From: Candidatus Accumulibacter vicinus
GTDB taxonomy: Bacteria; Pseudomonadota; Gammaproteobacteria; Burkholderiales; Rhodocyclaceae
Length of the DNA stretch: 64,000 bases
Assembly (NCBI GenBank): GCA_002425405.1
Contig: DIME01000188.1
Location: forward strand, 1-64,000
Direction of reading: 5' to 3'
Positions within the stretch are counted from its first letter, which is position 1. Every line of letters begins with the position of its first letter. The notes beneath the pieces are model-generated. The model was not told where the DNA came from and did not search any database. It saw nothing but the letters and a program-made list of their open reading frames with translations. Below are positions 18,734 to 28,224 of this stretch, piece by piece. The position numbers were made by a program, and so were the translations under genes.

Positions 18734-19891
18734 TCAAGCAGTCATTGCGGTCAGCCGCTGCAAGCCGGCGACAGTGGCCTGCAGGGTTTTCAGAAAGCCG
18801 GCGACCTGTTCTCCGCTATTGCCGCCACCGAGACTGACGCGGACCGCGCCACGGGCCAGCCCGGGATCAACCCCCATCGCCCGCAGCACATGCGATGGCT
18901 CGGGATTGGCACTCGAACAGGCCGCGCCGCTGGCGACTGCGTAGCCGGCGCGGTCCAGGTATCCGACCAGCGTTTCGCCATCGAGTTCAGGGAACGAGAA
19001 ATAAACGGTGTTCGGGAGGCGCTCGGCAGCCTGGCCAAAGAGTGTCGCGCCGAGGCCGGTGAGGCCAGCTTCAAGCCGCCTGCGCATTTCAAGCAGCGGC
19101 TTCGCCAGCGTAGCTTGGCGCTCTGCAGCCAGGGTACAGGCGACGCCGAAACCGACGATTGCCGCTACATTCTCGGTCCCCGAACGTAGTCCGCGTTCGT
19201 GGCCACCACCGGCAATCAGCGGCTCCAGTTCGACGCGCTTGTCGAGCACCAGCGCCGCTGCACCCTTGGGGCCGCCGATCTTGTGTGCCGACAAGGTCAG
19301 CGCATGCACGCCAGCGGCATTGAGACGACGAAAATCGACGGCCAGCTTGCCCACCGCCTGCACCGCATCGGTGTGAAACCAGGCGCCGGCCATGCGCGCG
19401 TACTCGGCGAGTGATTCGAGATCCTGCAACACGCCGGTCTCGTTGTTGGCCAGCATCACCGAAACGATCTTCGGCTTTCGGGCCATGATCGCCGCGAAGT
19501 TGCCGATATCGACCCGGCCGCTGGCGTCGACCGTCAGCTTCTCGAGTGTCCAGCCATGTTTGCACAATTGCTCGGCAGGTTTGATCACACAAGGGTGCTC
19601 AATCGCGCTGACGGCCAGCAGACCAGGCTTCAAACAAACTGCGGCACCCTTGATGAACAGATTGTTGGCTTCCGAACCGCCACTGGTAAACACCACTTCG
19701 CTTGCATGCGCACCGACTGCCGCAGCGACCTGGTCACGCGCCTCGTCAATCGCCCGCCGTGCCGCACGCCCATATTCGTGCCGGCTCGAGGCATTGCCGA
19801 ACCGCCCCGAAAGATAGGGCAGCATCGCCTCGAGTACCGCCGGGTCGGGCGGGGTACTGGCATTGTGGTCGAGATACACGGGCGCGAACAT
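18734..19891 (-). CDS. Second cysteine desulfurase (NifS/IscS-like) inside the isc operon
   Basis: A 385-residue PLP enzyme of the same class as IscS but clearly divergent. It has [12 protein letters not shown] for the PLP lysine and [14 protein letters not shown] for the catalytic cysteine, both intact, so it should be active. It lies between iscR and iscS. It lacks the typical IscS C-terminal IscU-binding tail, ending instead in a helix ([12 protein letters not shown]), which suggests a different sulfur acceptor or a regulatory role. ATG 19891 is preferred over an upstream TTG because it gives the usual [13 protein letters not shown] start. Similar extra desulfurases occur in isc operons of Rhodocyclales relatives, from memory of the families. 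It could be a NifS-like paralogue, but no nif genes are in the window. Confidence 0.9.
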   Translation of the reverse strand: MFAPVYLDHNASTPPDPAVLEAMLPYLSGRFGNASSRHEYGRAARRAIDEARDQVAAAVGAHASEVVFTSGGSEANNLFIKGAAVCLKPGLLAVSAIEHPCVIKPAEQLCKHGWTLEKLTVDASGRVDIGNFAAIMARKPKIVSVMLANNETGVLQDLESLAEYARMAGAWFHTDAVQAVGKLAVDFRRLNAAGVHALTLSAHKIGGPKGAAALVLDKRVELEPLIAGGGHERGLRSGTENVAAIVGFGVACTLAAERQATLAKPLLEMRRRLEAGLTGLGATLFGQAAERLPNTVYFSFPELDGETLVGYLDRAGYAVASGAACSSANPEPSHVLRAMGVDPGLARGAVRVSLGGGNSGEQVAGFLKTLQATVAGLQRLTAMTA

Positions 19892-19903
19892 GGCGGTCAA
19901 CGC

Positions 19904-20395
19904 TCAGCTTTCAAGGGCAACGGCCTTGGCGCGTGCCCGCGGCCTGCTCCGGCGCGCATCATGGACAACGGCGGCCTTGCCGCCGGTTCTCTGGAGTTGT
20001 TGATTGACGAGCTCGGCTAGCGTCACCGAACTGAGAAACTCGTACATCTTGTCGTTGAGCGTCGACCATAACTCGTGCGTCATGCAGCGCTCATCGTCGT
20101 GACAGTTCTCGCGGCCACCGCATTGCGTCGCATCGAGTGGTTCATCGACGGCACGGATGATGTCGGTAACCGTCATCTCGCTGGTTGGTCGCGCCAGACA
20201 GTAGCCACCACCGGGGCCGCGCACGCTTTCGACGAGGCCATAGCGGCGTAGCTTGCCAAACAGTTGCTCCAGATAGGAAAGGGAAATCTTCTGGCGATCG
20301 CTGATTCCGGCCAGAGACACCGGACCTTCGCTGCAGCGCAGCGCCAGGTCGATCATCGCAGTAACTGCGAAACGTCCTTTGGTAGTTAGTCGCAT
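19904..20395 (-). CDS. iscR: IscR, Fe-S-responsive Rrf2 regulator
   Basis: A 163-residue Rrf2-family regulator. The winged helix-turn-helix is at about residues 10-60 ([21 protein letters not shown]). Three cysteines for a [2Fe-2S] cluster lie in [20 protein letters not shown]. When loaded with a cluster, IscR represses the isc operon. It is the first gene of the operon, with a near-consensus promoter and a candidate IscR site directly upstream, consistent with autoregulation. GGAGGAG lies just before the ATG. The next gene starts 12 bases downstream. Confidence 0.96.
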   Translation of the reverse strand: MRLTTKGRFAVTAMIDLALRCSEGPVSLAGISDRQKISLSYLEQLFGKLRRYGLVESVRGPGGGYCLARPTSEMTVTDIIRAVDEPLDATQCGGRENCHDDERCMTHELWSTLNDKMYEFLSSVTLAELVNQQLQRTGGKAAVVHDARRSRPRARAKAVALES

Positions 20396-20414
20396 GGCTC
20401 CTCCACGGATATTA

Positions 20415-20439
20415 GTAGTTGATCAGGTTATTAGACTAT
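20415..20439 (+). promoter_or_regulatory. Candidate IscR (type 1) operator
   Basis: Comparing these 25 bases by eye with the type 1 IscR consensus (ATASYYGACTRWWWYAGTCRRSTAT) gives 18 matches, including the outer TAG..GA and AGACTAT-like ends. It overlaps the -10 box of the iscR promoter, where a repressor should sit. A matching left half-site (ATAGTTGACTAA on the minus strand) overlaps the -35 box at about 20456-20467. The element is inferred from position and consensus only. Confidence 0.45.
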
Positions 20440-20463
20440 AGTGACAACTCAGCAATTAGTCAA
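20435..20463 (-). promoter_or_regulatory. iscR operon sigma-70 promoter
   Basis: On the minus strand TTGACT (20458-20463) and TATAGT (20435-20440) are separated by exactly 17 bases, five of six matches to each consensus box. It lies about 40 bases upstream of the iscR ATG, and the -35 box overlaps the cysE stop codon. It should drive the whole iscR-to-iscX operon independently of cysE. Confidence 0.7.
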
Positions 20464-21208
20464 CTATTTTACTCAAGTATTGAGGGTCGAAATGGTCAGT
20501 CGTGACCAGCTCGTCCTTGAGCTCGACGCCGGCCTCGTCGAGTTTCCTGAGCAGCAGTTCAAAACGCCGGTCAACCTCGACCGCATGGTCGAGAAGTCCA
20601 TGAATCGCCTTGGCCAGCGGGTCATCCTGATCACCAGCCAGGGCATAGGCCGAGAAACCCAGCTGCCCGGCCATCTGCTCACGCTTCTCGGCCTGCACGC
20701 TGTCGATGATGCGCGCCGGATTGCCCACCGCAGTGGCTCCTGGCGGTACGTTCTTGATTACCACCGCATTCGAACCGACCTTGGCCGACGCACCGATGGT
20801 GATCGGTCCGAGCACCTTGGCGCCGGCACCGATGACCACTCCATTTTCCAGCGTCGGATGCCGCCGGCCCTTGTTCCATGAAGTCCCGCCGAGGGTGACG
20901 CCGTGGTAGAGCGTGACATCGTCGCCAATGATGGCGGTCTCGCCGATCACCACTCCCATCCCGTGATCGATGAACAGACGCCGCCCGATCGTCGCACCGG
21001 GATGGATTTCAATACCGGTGAAGAAACGACCGAGGTGCGAGACCGCGCGACCCAGCCAGCGCAGTTGATGCCTCCACAACCAGTGCGCCAGACGATGTGA
21101 GGCCATCGCATGCACACCGGGATAACAGGTCAGCACCTCCCAGAAAGTACGGGCAGCAGGGTCACGATCGAATACCGATTGAATGTCTTCTCGCAGGTGG
21201 CTGAACAT
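20456..21208 (-). CDS. cysE: Serine O-acetyltransferase
   Basis: A 250-residue acetyltransferase of the left-handed beta-helix (hexapeptide repeat) type, making O-acetylserine for cysteine synthesis. Hexapeptide repeats run through [19 protein letters not shown], including the catalytic His region, and [17 protein letters not shown] 21208 ([19 protein letters not shown]) fits the family N-terminus and has AAGGA upstream; an extension to 21286 is not supported. Position between trmJ and iscR is common in betaproteobacteria, linking cysteine supply to the cysteine-consuming ISC system. Confidence 0.95.
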   Translation of the reverse strand: MFSHLREDIQSVFDRDPAARTFWEVLTCYPGVHAMASHRLAHWLWRHQLRWLGRAVSHLGRFFTGIEIHPGATIGRRLFIDHGMGVVIGETAIIGDDVTLYHGVTLGGTSWNKGRRHPTLENGVVIGAGAKVLGPITIGASAKVGSNAVVIKNVPPGATAVGNPARIIDSVQAEKREQMAGQLGFSAYALAGDQDDPLAKAIHGLLDHAVEVDRRFELLLRKLDEAGVELKDELVTTDHFDPQYLSKIVD

Positions 21209-21266
21209 GAAAGAAAATCCTTCAGCGAAAATCCTTGTGGGAAGTAGTTCATTATACAATACCCAA

Positions 21267-22088
21267 CTATTCTGATCCACTATCATCTACGGTGTCGCTT
21301 GTACCGCTGCTCATCCTGCCATCTTTGGCGACCGGCCTTTCGACCGCGTCAAGCAGTCCGCGCAGAATGTTGATCTCGTCGCGTTCGAGCTCGACACGTC
21401 CGAACAGGCGACGCAGCTTGGGAAGCAGCCGCCGTGGTCGCAGCGGGTCGAGAAAACCGCTGCTCACCATGACCCGTTCAAGATGCTCGAAAAACCGCTG
21501 CACATCCTGGTGGCTCGCCGGTGGCGAAGCAAATGGCACCGCTTTGCTGAGTACCGGTGGATAGCCGTCGAAAGCCGCCAGGCGCAACTCATAACACAGC
21601 AGTTGCACCGCTGCAGCCAGATTGAGTGAGGTGTACTCTGGGTTCGCGGGGATGAAGACCGTACGCTGACAGCGCTGTACCTCGGCATTCGACAGCCCGG
21701 CAGTCTCGTTGCCAAACAATAGTGCCACCTCGCCCTCGTCGGCCCTGGCGAGAATCTCTGCCGCGGCCGAGCGCGCCGGCAGTGGCGGTGGCCCGAGGTT
21801 GCGCTGCCGCGCCGAGATTGCGCAGGTAAATACACAATCGGCCAGCGCTGCATCAATGCTCGTATACACCTCCGCCGTCACGAGAAGGCCCCCGGCCCCG
21901 GCGGCACGGGCCAGCGCCTGGTCATCGGGAAAGTGCTTCGGATTGACCAGCAGCAGGCGCGACAGACCCATCGTCTTCATTGCGCGCGCGGCGGCACCGA
22001 TGTTGCCGGGATGGCTGGTATGCGACAGGACGACGCGAACCCGGTCGAGCAGCGAGTTCGAAGATTGAGACCTGGCAGGCCGGTTCAT
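21267..22088 (-). CDS. trmJ: tRNA (cytidine/uridine-32 2'-O-)methyltransferase TrmJ
   Basis: A 273-residue SPOUT-class methyltransferase. The knotted SAM-binding core shows [18 protein letters not shown] near the N-terminus, [12 protein letters not shown] and [23 protein letters not shown]. These are the three SpoU motifs with the TrmJ-type spacing. It methylates the 2'-OH of position 32 in several tRNAs. ATG 22088 ([10 protein letters not shown]) is used; an alternative TTG lies nine codons upstream. It is divergent from suhB across 70 bases and precedes cysE by 58 bases. Confidence 0.93.
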   Translation of the reverse strand: MNRPARSQSSNSLLDRVRVVLSHTSHPGNIGAAARAMKTMGLSRLLLVNPKHFPDDQALARAAGAGGLLVTAEVYTSIDAALADCVFTCAISARQRNLGPPPLPARSAAAEILARADEGEVALLFGNETAGLSNAEVQRCQRTVFIPANPEYTSLNLAAAVQLLCYELRLAAFDGYPPVLSKAVPFASPPASHQDVQRFFEHLERVMVSSGFLDPLRPRRLLPKLRRLFGRVELERDEINILRGLLDAVERPVAKDGRMSSGTSDTVDDSGSE

Positions 22089-22158
22089 ATTAGAATCGGG
22101 ATTCTCCCACAGCAATCGGGCCGCACACGCCGCCCGCCGGGTTCTTCAAAAGTCATCC

Positions 22159-22968
22159 ATGCATCCAGCGCTCAACATCCTCATCAAGGCGGCTCGCCGC
22201 GCCAGCCAGATCATCAATCGTGCCTCACTGGATCTCGAGCACCTGCAGGTCGCCACCAAACGTCAGAGCGATTTCGTCACGGAAGTGGATAAAGCCGCCG
22301 AAGTGGCGATTATCGAAGTGCTGCGCGAAGCGTATCCAGAATACGGCATTCTAGCAGAAGAGTCCGGTCAGACCGCCGGTAGCACCGGCACCAGCGAGTA
22401 TCAGTGGATCATCGACCCGCTTGACGGCACCACCAATTTCATCCACGGTCTTCCACAATACGCGGTCTCGATTGCGCTCGCTCATCGCGGTCAGATCACC
22501 CAGTCGGTGGTATATGACACGGTCAGGAACGAGATGTTCACTGCCAGCAAGGGCGCTGGCGCCTTCCTCAACGAACGCCGCATCCGTGTCAGCAAGTGCC
22601 TCAGACTCGAAGATGCGTTGATTGGCACCGGCTTCCCTTACCGCATCTACGATCACATCGACGCTTACCTGGCGATCTTCAAGGAACTGGCGCGAAAAAC
22701 TGCCGGCCTCCGCCGCCCCGGCGCTGCTTCCCTCGATCTGGCCTACGTGGCCTGCGGACGTTTCGACGGCTTCTGGGAATTCGGCCTGTCGCCCTGGGAC
22801 ATCGCCGGTGGCGCGCTGTTGATTTCCGAAGCCGGCGGCCTGATCAGTGATCTCGCAGGCAACGAAAGCTACCTGCAAACCGGCAACCTGGTCGCTGGTA
22901 CGCCGAAGATCTTTGCCCAATTGTTGCAGGTGATCGACAATCATCGGACGGCGGGGTTGACGGCGTGA
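22159..22968 (+). CDS. suhB: Inositol monophosphatase family protein SuhB
   Basis: A 269-residue inositol-monophosphatase family enzyme. Metal-binding motifs are complete: AEESG, WIIDPLDGTTNFIHGLP and WEFGLSPWDIAGG. SuhB hydrolyses inositol phosphates and, in E. coli, also joins the NusA/rRNA antitermination complex. It is divergent from trmJ, as in related genomes. A 46-base gap and then a convergent phosphodiesterase gene follow. Confidence 0.95.
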   Translation: MHPALNILIKAARRASQIINRASLDLEHLQVATKRQSDFVTEVDKAAEVAIIEVLREAYPEYGILAEESGQTAGSTGTSEYQWIIDPLDGTTNFIHGLPQYAVSIALAHRGQITQSVVYDTVRNEMFTASKGAGAFLNERRIRVSKCLRLEDALIGTGFPYRIYDHIDAYLAIFKELARKTAGLRRPGAASLDLAYVACGRFDGFWEFGLSPWDIAGGALLISEAGGLISDLAGNESYLQTGNLVAGTPKIFAQLLQVIDNHRTAGLTA

Positions 22969-23014
22969 ATAGTGAATAGGCCGAAGAACCGTTGACGGCG
23001 GTGATGGCCTGCCG

Positions 23015-23827
23015 TCAGAGTTCGAGTTCCGCAATCAGCGGCGCGTGATCCGAGCAGCGAGCCCAGGACAGTCCCTTGGGGACCTGCATTTCGAGTATCT
23101 GGAAGCCGCGCACGTAGATGCGATCCAGTGTCAGCCAAGGGGCAAAACTCGGAAAGGTGCGTGCCACGCCAGCCTGCGTATCACTGGCGGTGCGCCAGGG
23201 CAGCAACCAGTCGAGAACGCCGCGGTCGGGGATTGCCGACGCGGCTGCCTCGCCCACTTCATCGACACCCAACCGGTCGCGCAGCAGACTATCGACTCGC
23301 TGTTGCCAGTCGTTGAAGTCGCCGGCAATGATCAGCGGCGCCTTGGCGGGTACTTCGCGCTGCACGAAATCCGCCAGAAAAGTGGCCTGCCGCAGGCGGC
23401 TGCGCTTGATCAGGCCGAAATGGACGCAGATCAGGTGCACCTCACGGCCCTTGCCCCGGCCGAAGCGCACCACGGCGTGCAGCAGGCCGCGCTTTTCAAG
23501 GATATGGTCGGAGATGTCGTGGTTGGTGAAGTCGACAATCCGATGGCGCGAGAGGATGGCATTCCCGTGATGGCCATGCGGATAAACCGCATTCATGCCG
23601 TAGGCGCGGTGTGCGTAAGCGCCAGTGGCCAGAAAATCGAGCTGGGTACCCGATAATGGGTAGCCAGGCTGACGGACCAGCCGTTCATTGCGGTCCTGCA
23701 CCTCCTGCAGGAAAACGATGTCGGCATCGATGGCGTCGAGCGCCATGCGTACGTCGTGGATGCGTGGCCGCCCGCGGATACCGGTGACGCCCTTGTGGAT
23801 GTTGTAGGTAGCAACCCGGAGCCTCAT
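23015..23827 (-). CDS. Endonuclease/exonuclease/phosphatase (EEP) family protein
   Basis: A 270-residue EEP-fold protein with the full metal-dependent catalytic set: TYNIHKG, FLQEVQDR (catalytic Glu), ICVHFGL (His), AGDFNDW (Asp/Asn) and CSDHAPLIAEL (Asp-His). There is no signal peptide. Family members cleave phosphodiester or phosphomonoester bonds in nucleic acids, lipids or inositol phosphates; the substrate here cannot be told. It is followed by the lipoprotein gene on the same strand (32 bases), and in some bacteria such EEP genes sit beside cardiolipin synthases, which are not seen here. Confidence 0.9.
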   Translation of the reverse strand: MRLRVATYNIHKGVTGIRGRPRIHDVRMALDAIDADIVFLQEVQDRNERLVRQPGYPLSGTQLDFLATGAYAHRAYGMNAVYPHGHHGNAILSRHRIVDFTNHDISDHILEKRGLLHAVVRFGRGKGREVHLICVHFGLIKRSRLRQATFLADFVQREVPAKAPLIIAGDFNDWQQRVDSLLRDRLGVDEVGEAAASAIPDRGVLDWLLPWRTASDTQAGVARTFPSFAPWLTLDRIYVRGFQILEMQVPKGLSWARCSDHAPLIAELEL

Positions 23828-23858
23828 GGCAGGGTCTGGCAGGTGGCTGGCTGAGGCT

Positions 23859-25313
23859 TCACGGCAAACGTTCGAAGTAGCGATCGATCAGGGTCGGATC
23901 GTCGAAATGGCGGCGCCCGACGAAAGCCGTCGCATGCCGCCCCCATTGCCGCATCTGCCCGGCGCTGATCACCCCCATCGGCCAGAAGTAGAAGCGTTCG
24001 CGCCGCTCGCTGCCGGCAATCAGCCCATCCGGAGTAAAAGCGCTGCGGTTGCCGCCGTCAGGTAAGGGTAGCGCACGCAGCTCGTCGTCGTCGCGCAGCA
24101 CGAGTGCGACGCTGCGATCCTGTCTCGCAACGTCGATTTCAACCCGCTGCAGATAGTGCGTGCCAGCTGCGAGTTTCAGCACGACGCGCTCGTGCGTCGC
24201 CGGCGAGCGGAGCGTTTGGGGGGAAAACAGGTTTTCATCGATGCTCTCGGTTTGCGGTCGCGCCCGTACCTGCTGGGTCGGTATGAACAGATGATAGCAG
24301 CCACAGGGATGAATCGTGTCATAGACCAGGGGAGTGCCGTCCTCGGCCAGGGTGACGCGCCACATCAGGCCATCGAGCCGCCCGGCCAGGACGTCGTAGG
24401 CATGCACCGGTGGGCGTGCCGGAAACCATGCAGTGTATATCAGTTGTAGCGACCAGCGCCCACTGAAGCGTGCGTGGCTGGTGCGCACGTACAGCACCGG
24501 CTGGTCGAGGGCAACACCGATCCGCAGCCGGCCATCAGAATCGATCCGCCAGACCAGTGCGCCGGGGTAATCGGCGTCGCTCGCCGTGGCAATGTCGAGT
24601 TGCGGGGCGTGGCGAAGGATCAGGCTGTTCAGTGTCTGTCGGGAGAGCACTGGCAGGCCAAGTTCGGGCAACTCAAGCAGCGCTGGCATGGCGGTCAGGG
24701 ATTCACTGACGGTGTAGCGCCGACGCATGGCGGCAAACGGGTCAGTCGCGGCCTGTGCGGCAAACTCCGCCAGCGTGTCGCGCTGCCAGTTCCGGATGCC
24801 GGCAGCGAAAGCGTAGCGTGTCAGCGGATAGAGACCCAGCGCACGCATCCCGGTCGAGTAGTCGTCGGGCACCTGGACTGCTTCGAGCAACGCCGGCAGC
24901 TCGTGCTGATCGGCCCATGCCAGCAGTTGCCGGCAAGCGGTCAGCGCGTCGGCCAAGGCAGTAGCGTCGTGACTGGCATTGCCAAGTTCGATGCGCCGCG
25001 CGGCGGCATCCAGCACCGCCAGCGCAGCGCTCCAGGCCTGTGCCTGCGGCGCGGTCAAGTCGCTCTGCGCTGCCATCTGGGCGAGAACACGATCGACCCG
25101 CCGGTAGGGAAAACCTGGTACACGCGGCGCTTGTGCATCACGTGTGCCTGCCTCGTCGATCAGTCGGTCGCTTACCTGGAAAAGTCGCGCGCAATCCCCT
25201 AAGGCGTCGTCCTGCTGCAGACGCTGCGCGACCGGCGCGTATCCATAGGGGTCCGGACTTGCACAGCCGGCGAGCAGGCCGCAGCACAGAGCGATGGCGA
25301 GACCGTTCGTCAT
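23859..25313 (-). CDS. Uncharacterised lipoprotein with a HPCGCYH motif
   Basis: A 484-residue protein with a lipoprotein signal peptide ending LLAGC (lipidation Cys near residue 17). No known domain was recognised. The middle (about 190-330) is beta-rich and ends in a striking HPCGCYHLF motif near residue 335, which could bind metal or form a disulfide. A second Trp/Tyr-rich stretch (RRERFYFWPMGVISAG) lies near the C-terminus. Its start codon overlaps the stop of the upstream SRPBCC gene by ATGA, so the two are coupled and probably act together in the envelope. Function unknown. Confidence 0.75.
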   Translation of the reverse strand: MTNGLAIALCCGLLAGCASPDPYGYAPVAQRLQQDDALGDCARLFQVSDRLIDEAGTRDAQAPRVPGFPYRRVDRVLAQMAAQSDLTAPQAQAWSAALAVLDAAARRIELGNASHDATALADALTACRQLLAWADQHELPALLEAVQVPDDYSTGMRALGLYPLTRYAFAAGIRNWQRDTLAEFAAQAATDPFAAMRRRYTVSESLTAMPALLELPELGLPVLSRQTLNSLILRHAPQLDIATASDADYPGALVWRIDSDGRLRIGVALDQPVLYVRTSHARFSGRWSLQLIYTAWFPARPPVHAYDVLAGRLDGLMWRVTLAEDGTPLVYDTIHPCGCYHLFIPTQQVRARPQTESIDENLFSPQTLRSPATHERVVLKLAAGTHYLQRVEIDVARQDRSVALVLRDDDELRALPLPDGGNRSAFTPDGLIAGSERRERFYFWPMGVISAGQMRQWGRHATAFVGRRHFDDPTLIDRYFERLP

Positions 25314-26008
25314 TCGGCAGGCTCCGCAGCGACCAGTAGCGCCTGTCGCCTCTCGATCTCGCGCAGCATCGCCTCGAACTGCGCGCGCATCGTGGCTCGC
25401 ACGGCGGCAATGCCGAACAGCGGGCCGATCACCGGGGGGAGCGGCCGCGTCAGTTCGAACTGCGCGTCGTAGTCCAGCCGCACCCCGGCACGTTGCGCCA
25501 AGCGGATTGCGCTCAGCGTGTAACGGCCGCTGAAGCTGCGCAGCGTCGGCTCACCCGCGTCCAGGGGATTCGCATCCATGCGCGCCAGCACCATCGTATA
25601 GGGAAGGTGCTGAACCGCCAGGCGGACCCGTACCGGCAGGTCGATAAAGAATACCGAGAACACGCCGACCTGCTCGATAATGAGCTGGTTTCCTGCACGC
25701 GCGAGAACGCGTGCGCGCGTCACTCCAGGAATGAACTCGCGCAGGCGCTCATAGTCGGTCAGCGCTTCCCAAACCACGCGCTGATCGGCGACCAACTGCG
25801 CGCTGGCTCGCACGCTGTAGATTTCACCGTCGAGCGACACCTCGATGCGGGCCGTTGCGCCACCGGCTGCATCGCTCTGCGCCAGGGCATCGGACGCAAT
25901 CATCAGTGACATCAGAGCCACCAGCACGCCCTGCGAGAAGCTGCGTGCGGCTGGACGCAGCGGTGCAGCGAGTGGTCGTCTGGTATACTGCACAGTCTTG
26001 GCAGACAT
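25310..26008 (-). CDS. Exported SRPBCC/START-like (coenzyme Q-binding type) protein
   Basis: A 232-residue protein with an N-terminal export signal ([16 protein letters not shown], cleavage before QSD). The mature part fits the SRPBCC helix-grip fold: [18 protein letters not shown] is the typical N-terminal helix-loop of polyketide-cyclase/COQ10-like proteins. Such folds bind hydrophobic ligands. ATG 26008 (MSAKTVQY) is used; another ATG lies seven codons upstream. It is coupled to the lipoprotein gene and divergent from the MBL-fold gene within about 20 bases. An envelope lipid- or quinone-binding role is inference. Confidence 0.75.
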   Translation of the reverse strand: MSAKTVQYTRRPLAAPLRPAARSFSQGVLVALMSLMIASDALAQSDAAGGATARIEVSLDGEIYSVRASAQLVADQRVVWEALTDYERLREFIPGVTRARVLARAGNQLIIEQVGVFSVFFIDLPVRVRLAVQHLPYTMVLARMDANPLDAGEPTLRSFSGRYTLSAIRLAQRAGVRLDYDAQFELTRPLPPVIGPLFGIAAVRATMRAQFEAMLREIERRQALLVAAEPAE

Positions 26009-26027
26009 TCCCCTACGACCGTCGAAC

Positions 26028-26660
26028 ATGAAATATCAGATCATCCCGGTGACCCCTTTCGAGCAGAACTGCAGCCTGCTCTGGTGCGAGCAAACCAGGC
26101 GCGGTGCCGTCGTCGATCCGGGTGGTGATGTATCGCGCATCCTGCGCGCAGTTTCGGCCAACGGCGTCGAGCTGGAGAAGATTCTCGTCACGCACGGTCA
26201 TATCGACCACGCTGGCGCCGTAGCTGATCTGGCGGATCGTTTGTCCCTGCCGATCGAAGGACCGCAGCGCGAAGACCAGTTCTGGATTGACGGCATGCCG
26301 GTACAGAGCAGGATGTTCGGCTTTGCCAACGTGCGGGCCTTTACGCCTGACCGCTGGCTCGTCCAGGGCGACAAGGTATCGTTCGGCAAGGTCGAAATGG
26401 ACGTCCTGCATTGTCCTGGCCATACGCCTGGGCACGTGGTTTTCTTCAACCAACCGGGCCGCTTGGCGATCGTTGGCGACGTACTGTTCCAGGGCTCGAT
26501 TGGCCGTACCGATTTTCCGAAAGGCGATTTCAATACGCTGATTTCTTCGATCCGCAATCGGCTCTGGCCGCTCGGTGACGATGTCGTCTTCATTCCTGGT
26601 CACGGACCGATGTCCACTTTCGGAGCCGAGAGACGCAGCAATCCTTTCTGCGGAGACTAA
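26028..26660 (+). CDS. MBL-fold hydrolase (YcbL/glyoxalase II-like)
   Basis: A 210-residue metallo-beta-lactamase-fold enzyme. The metal ligands are [23 protein letters not shown] and PGHGP. The short length and N-terminus [21 protein letters not shown] match the YcbL group, a one-domain type II glyoxalase-like family that may hydrolyse S-lactoylglutathione or related thioesters. ATG 26028 is preferred over earlier in-frame codons, which overlap the divergent gene. It is convergent with lpd (42-base gap). Confidence 0.9.
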   Translation: MKYQIIPVTPFEQNCSLLWCEQTRRGAVVDPGGDVSRILRAVSANGVELEKILVTHGHIDHAGAVADLADRLSLPIEGPQREDQFWIDGMPVQSRMFGFANVRAFTPDRWLVQGDKVSFGKVEMDVLHCPGHTPGHVVFFNQPGRLAIVGDVLFQGSIGRTDFPKGDFNTLISSIRNRLWPLGDDVVFIPGHGPMSTFGAERRSNPFCGD

Positions 26661-26702
26661 CGATCAGTTCTCCGGACGCTGGACCATCCTCTCGTTCAGT
26701 TC

Positions 26703-28139
26703 CTAGAAGTGCAGCGGCCGCTTGTCGCAAGCCAGTGCAGCTTCGTGGACCACCTCCGACAATGTCGGATGCGCATGGCAAATGCGCGCCAGATCCTCGG
26801 CGGCAGCGCCGAACTCCATCGCCACGACACCCTCCGAGATCAGCTCGGAAGCATTCGCGCCGATGATATGGACACCGAGGATGCGGTCGGTCGTGGCGCA
26901 GGCAAGCATCTTGACGAAGCCGCTCGGGTCGCCCATGCCAAGCGCACGACCGTTCGCGGCAAACGGAATCTTGCCGGCTTTGTAGGCGACACCTTCAGCC
27001 TTCAATTGCTGTTCGGTCTTGCCCACCCAGGCGATCTCCGGACTGGTGTAAATCACCCATGGGACAGTCTCGTGATTACAATGCCCGGACTGACCAGCCA
27101 TGATCTCGGCGACCATGACACCCTCCTCCATTGCCTTGTGCGCCAGCATCGGGCCGGCGACGACATCACCCACTGCCCACACGCCGGGAAGATTGGTACG
27201 GCATTGGGCATCGACTTCGATCTGGCCTCGCTCGGTCAGTTTTAGACCCACCTTGTCGGCATCCAGGCCATCCGTGTTGGGGATGCGTCCGATCGAGACA
27301 ATCAGTCGATCGGCATCGAGTTTCTGCTCGCTGCCGTCCCTGCCGGTATAGTCGATCGAAACCCCTTTCTGGGAAATCTTGACATCACCGATTTCGATTC
27401 CGGTAATGATCTTCAGACCCTGTTTGGCAAAAATCTTGGCGGCTTCCTTGGCCACGTCAATATCGGTGACCGAAAGAAATTCCGGTAGCGCTTCAAGGAT
27501 GGTCACTTCGGCACCCAGGCGACGCCAGACACTGCCCATCTCAAGGCCGATGACGCCAGCACCGATGACCGCGAGCCTCTTCGGAACAGCATTGAGGTCG
27601 AGCGCACCGATGTTATCGCAAACAATCTCGTTATCGACCGGTACTCCGGGCAGATGACGGGCCTTGGAACCGGTAGCCACGATTATCTGCCTAGCCTCGA
27701 CCAGGGTGTCACCTACCCTGATCTGCCAGAGCCCGCTTTCAGCCGAGTCCTTGCGCCCGACAAATGCACCGTGCCCATTGAGCAGGGTAACCTTGTTTTT
27801 CTTGAAGAGGCCCTTGATGCCGCTGGTCAGCTGTTTGACGATACCATCCTTGCGACCGATCATCCTGGCCACATCGATGGCCGGCGTACCGACACAGATC
27901 CCCTGATCAGCAAAGCTGTGCCCGCTCTCCTCAAAGAGGTGCGAGGTATGCAGCAGCGCTTTCGAAGGAATGCAACCAACGTTCAGGCAGGTACCGCCAA
28001 GACGCGGTTCTCCCTTGGGATCGGCATAGGCATTCGATTCACAGCAGGCGACATTGAAACCAAGCTGTGCGGCCCGAATGGCGGCAATGTAGCCACCCGG
28101 GCCACCACCGATAACGAGAATGTCAAATTGTTTGGACAT
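26703..28139 (-). CDS. lpdA: Dihydrolipoyl dehydrogenase (E3)
   Basis: A 478-residue flavoprotein disulfide reductase. FAD is bound by [10 protein letters not shown] near the N-terminus, the redox-active disulfide is [13 protein letters not shown], the NAD site is [13 protein letters not shown], and the catalytic His-Glu pair is [13 protein letters not shown] near the C-terminus. It reoxidises lipoamide of the 2-oxoglutarate dehydrogenase complex. It is the last gene of the odhA-odhB-lpd set, 85 bases after odhB. AAGGGAA precedes the ATG. Confidence 0.96.
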   Translation of the reverse strand: MSKQFDILVIGGGPGGYIAAIRAAQLGFNVACCESNAYADPKGEPRLGGTCLNVGCIPSKALLHTSHLFEESGHSFADQGICVGTPAIDVARMIGRKDGIVKQLTSGIKGLFKKNKVTLLNGHGAFVGRKDSAESGLWQIRVGDTLVEARQIIVATGSKARHLPGVPVDNEIVCDNIGALDLNAVPKRLAVIGAGVIGLEMGSVWRRLGAEVTILEALPEFLSVTDIDVAKEAAKIFAKQGLKIITGIEIGDVKISQKGVSIDYTGRDGSEQKLDADRLIVSIGRIPNTDGLDADKVGLKLTERGQIEVDAQCRTNLPGVWAVGDVVAGPMLAHKAMEEGVMVAEIMAGQSGHCNHETVPWVIYTSPEIAWVGKTEQQLKAEGVAYKAGKIPFAANGRALGMGDPSGFVKMLACATTDRILGVHIIGANASELISEGVVAMEFGAAAEDLARICHAHPTLSEVVHEAALACDKRPLHF

Positions 28140-28224
28140 GATTGATTCCCTTTCTAATGGTCATGACTTCTCAAGACACTCCCGATTCATGATCCGTGAT
28201 GATCCGTGCCTCGGTGGCGAGAGG

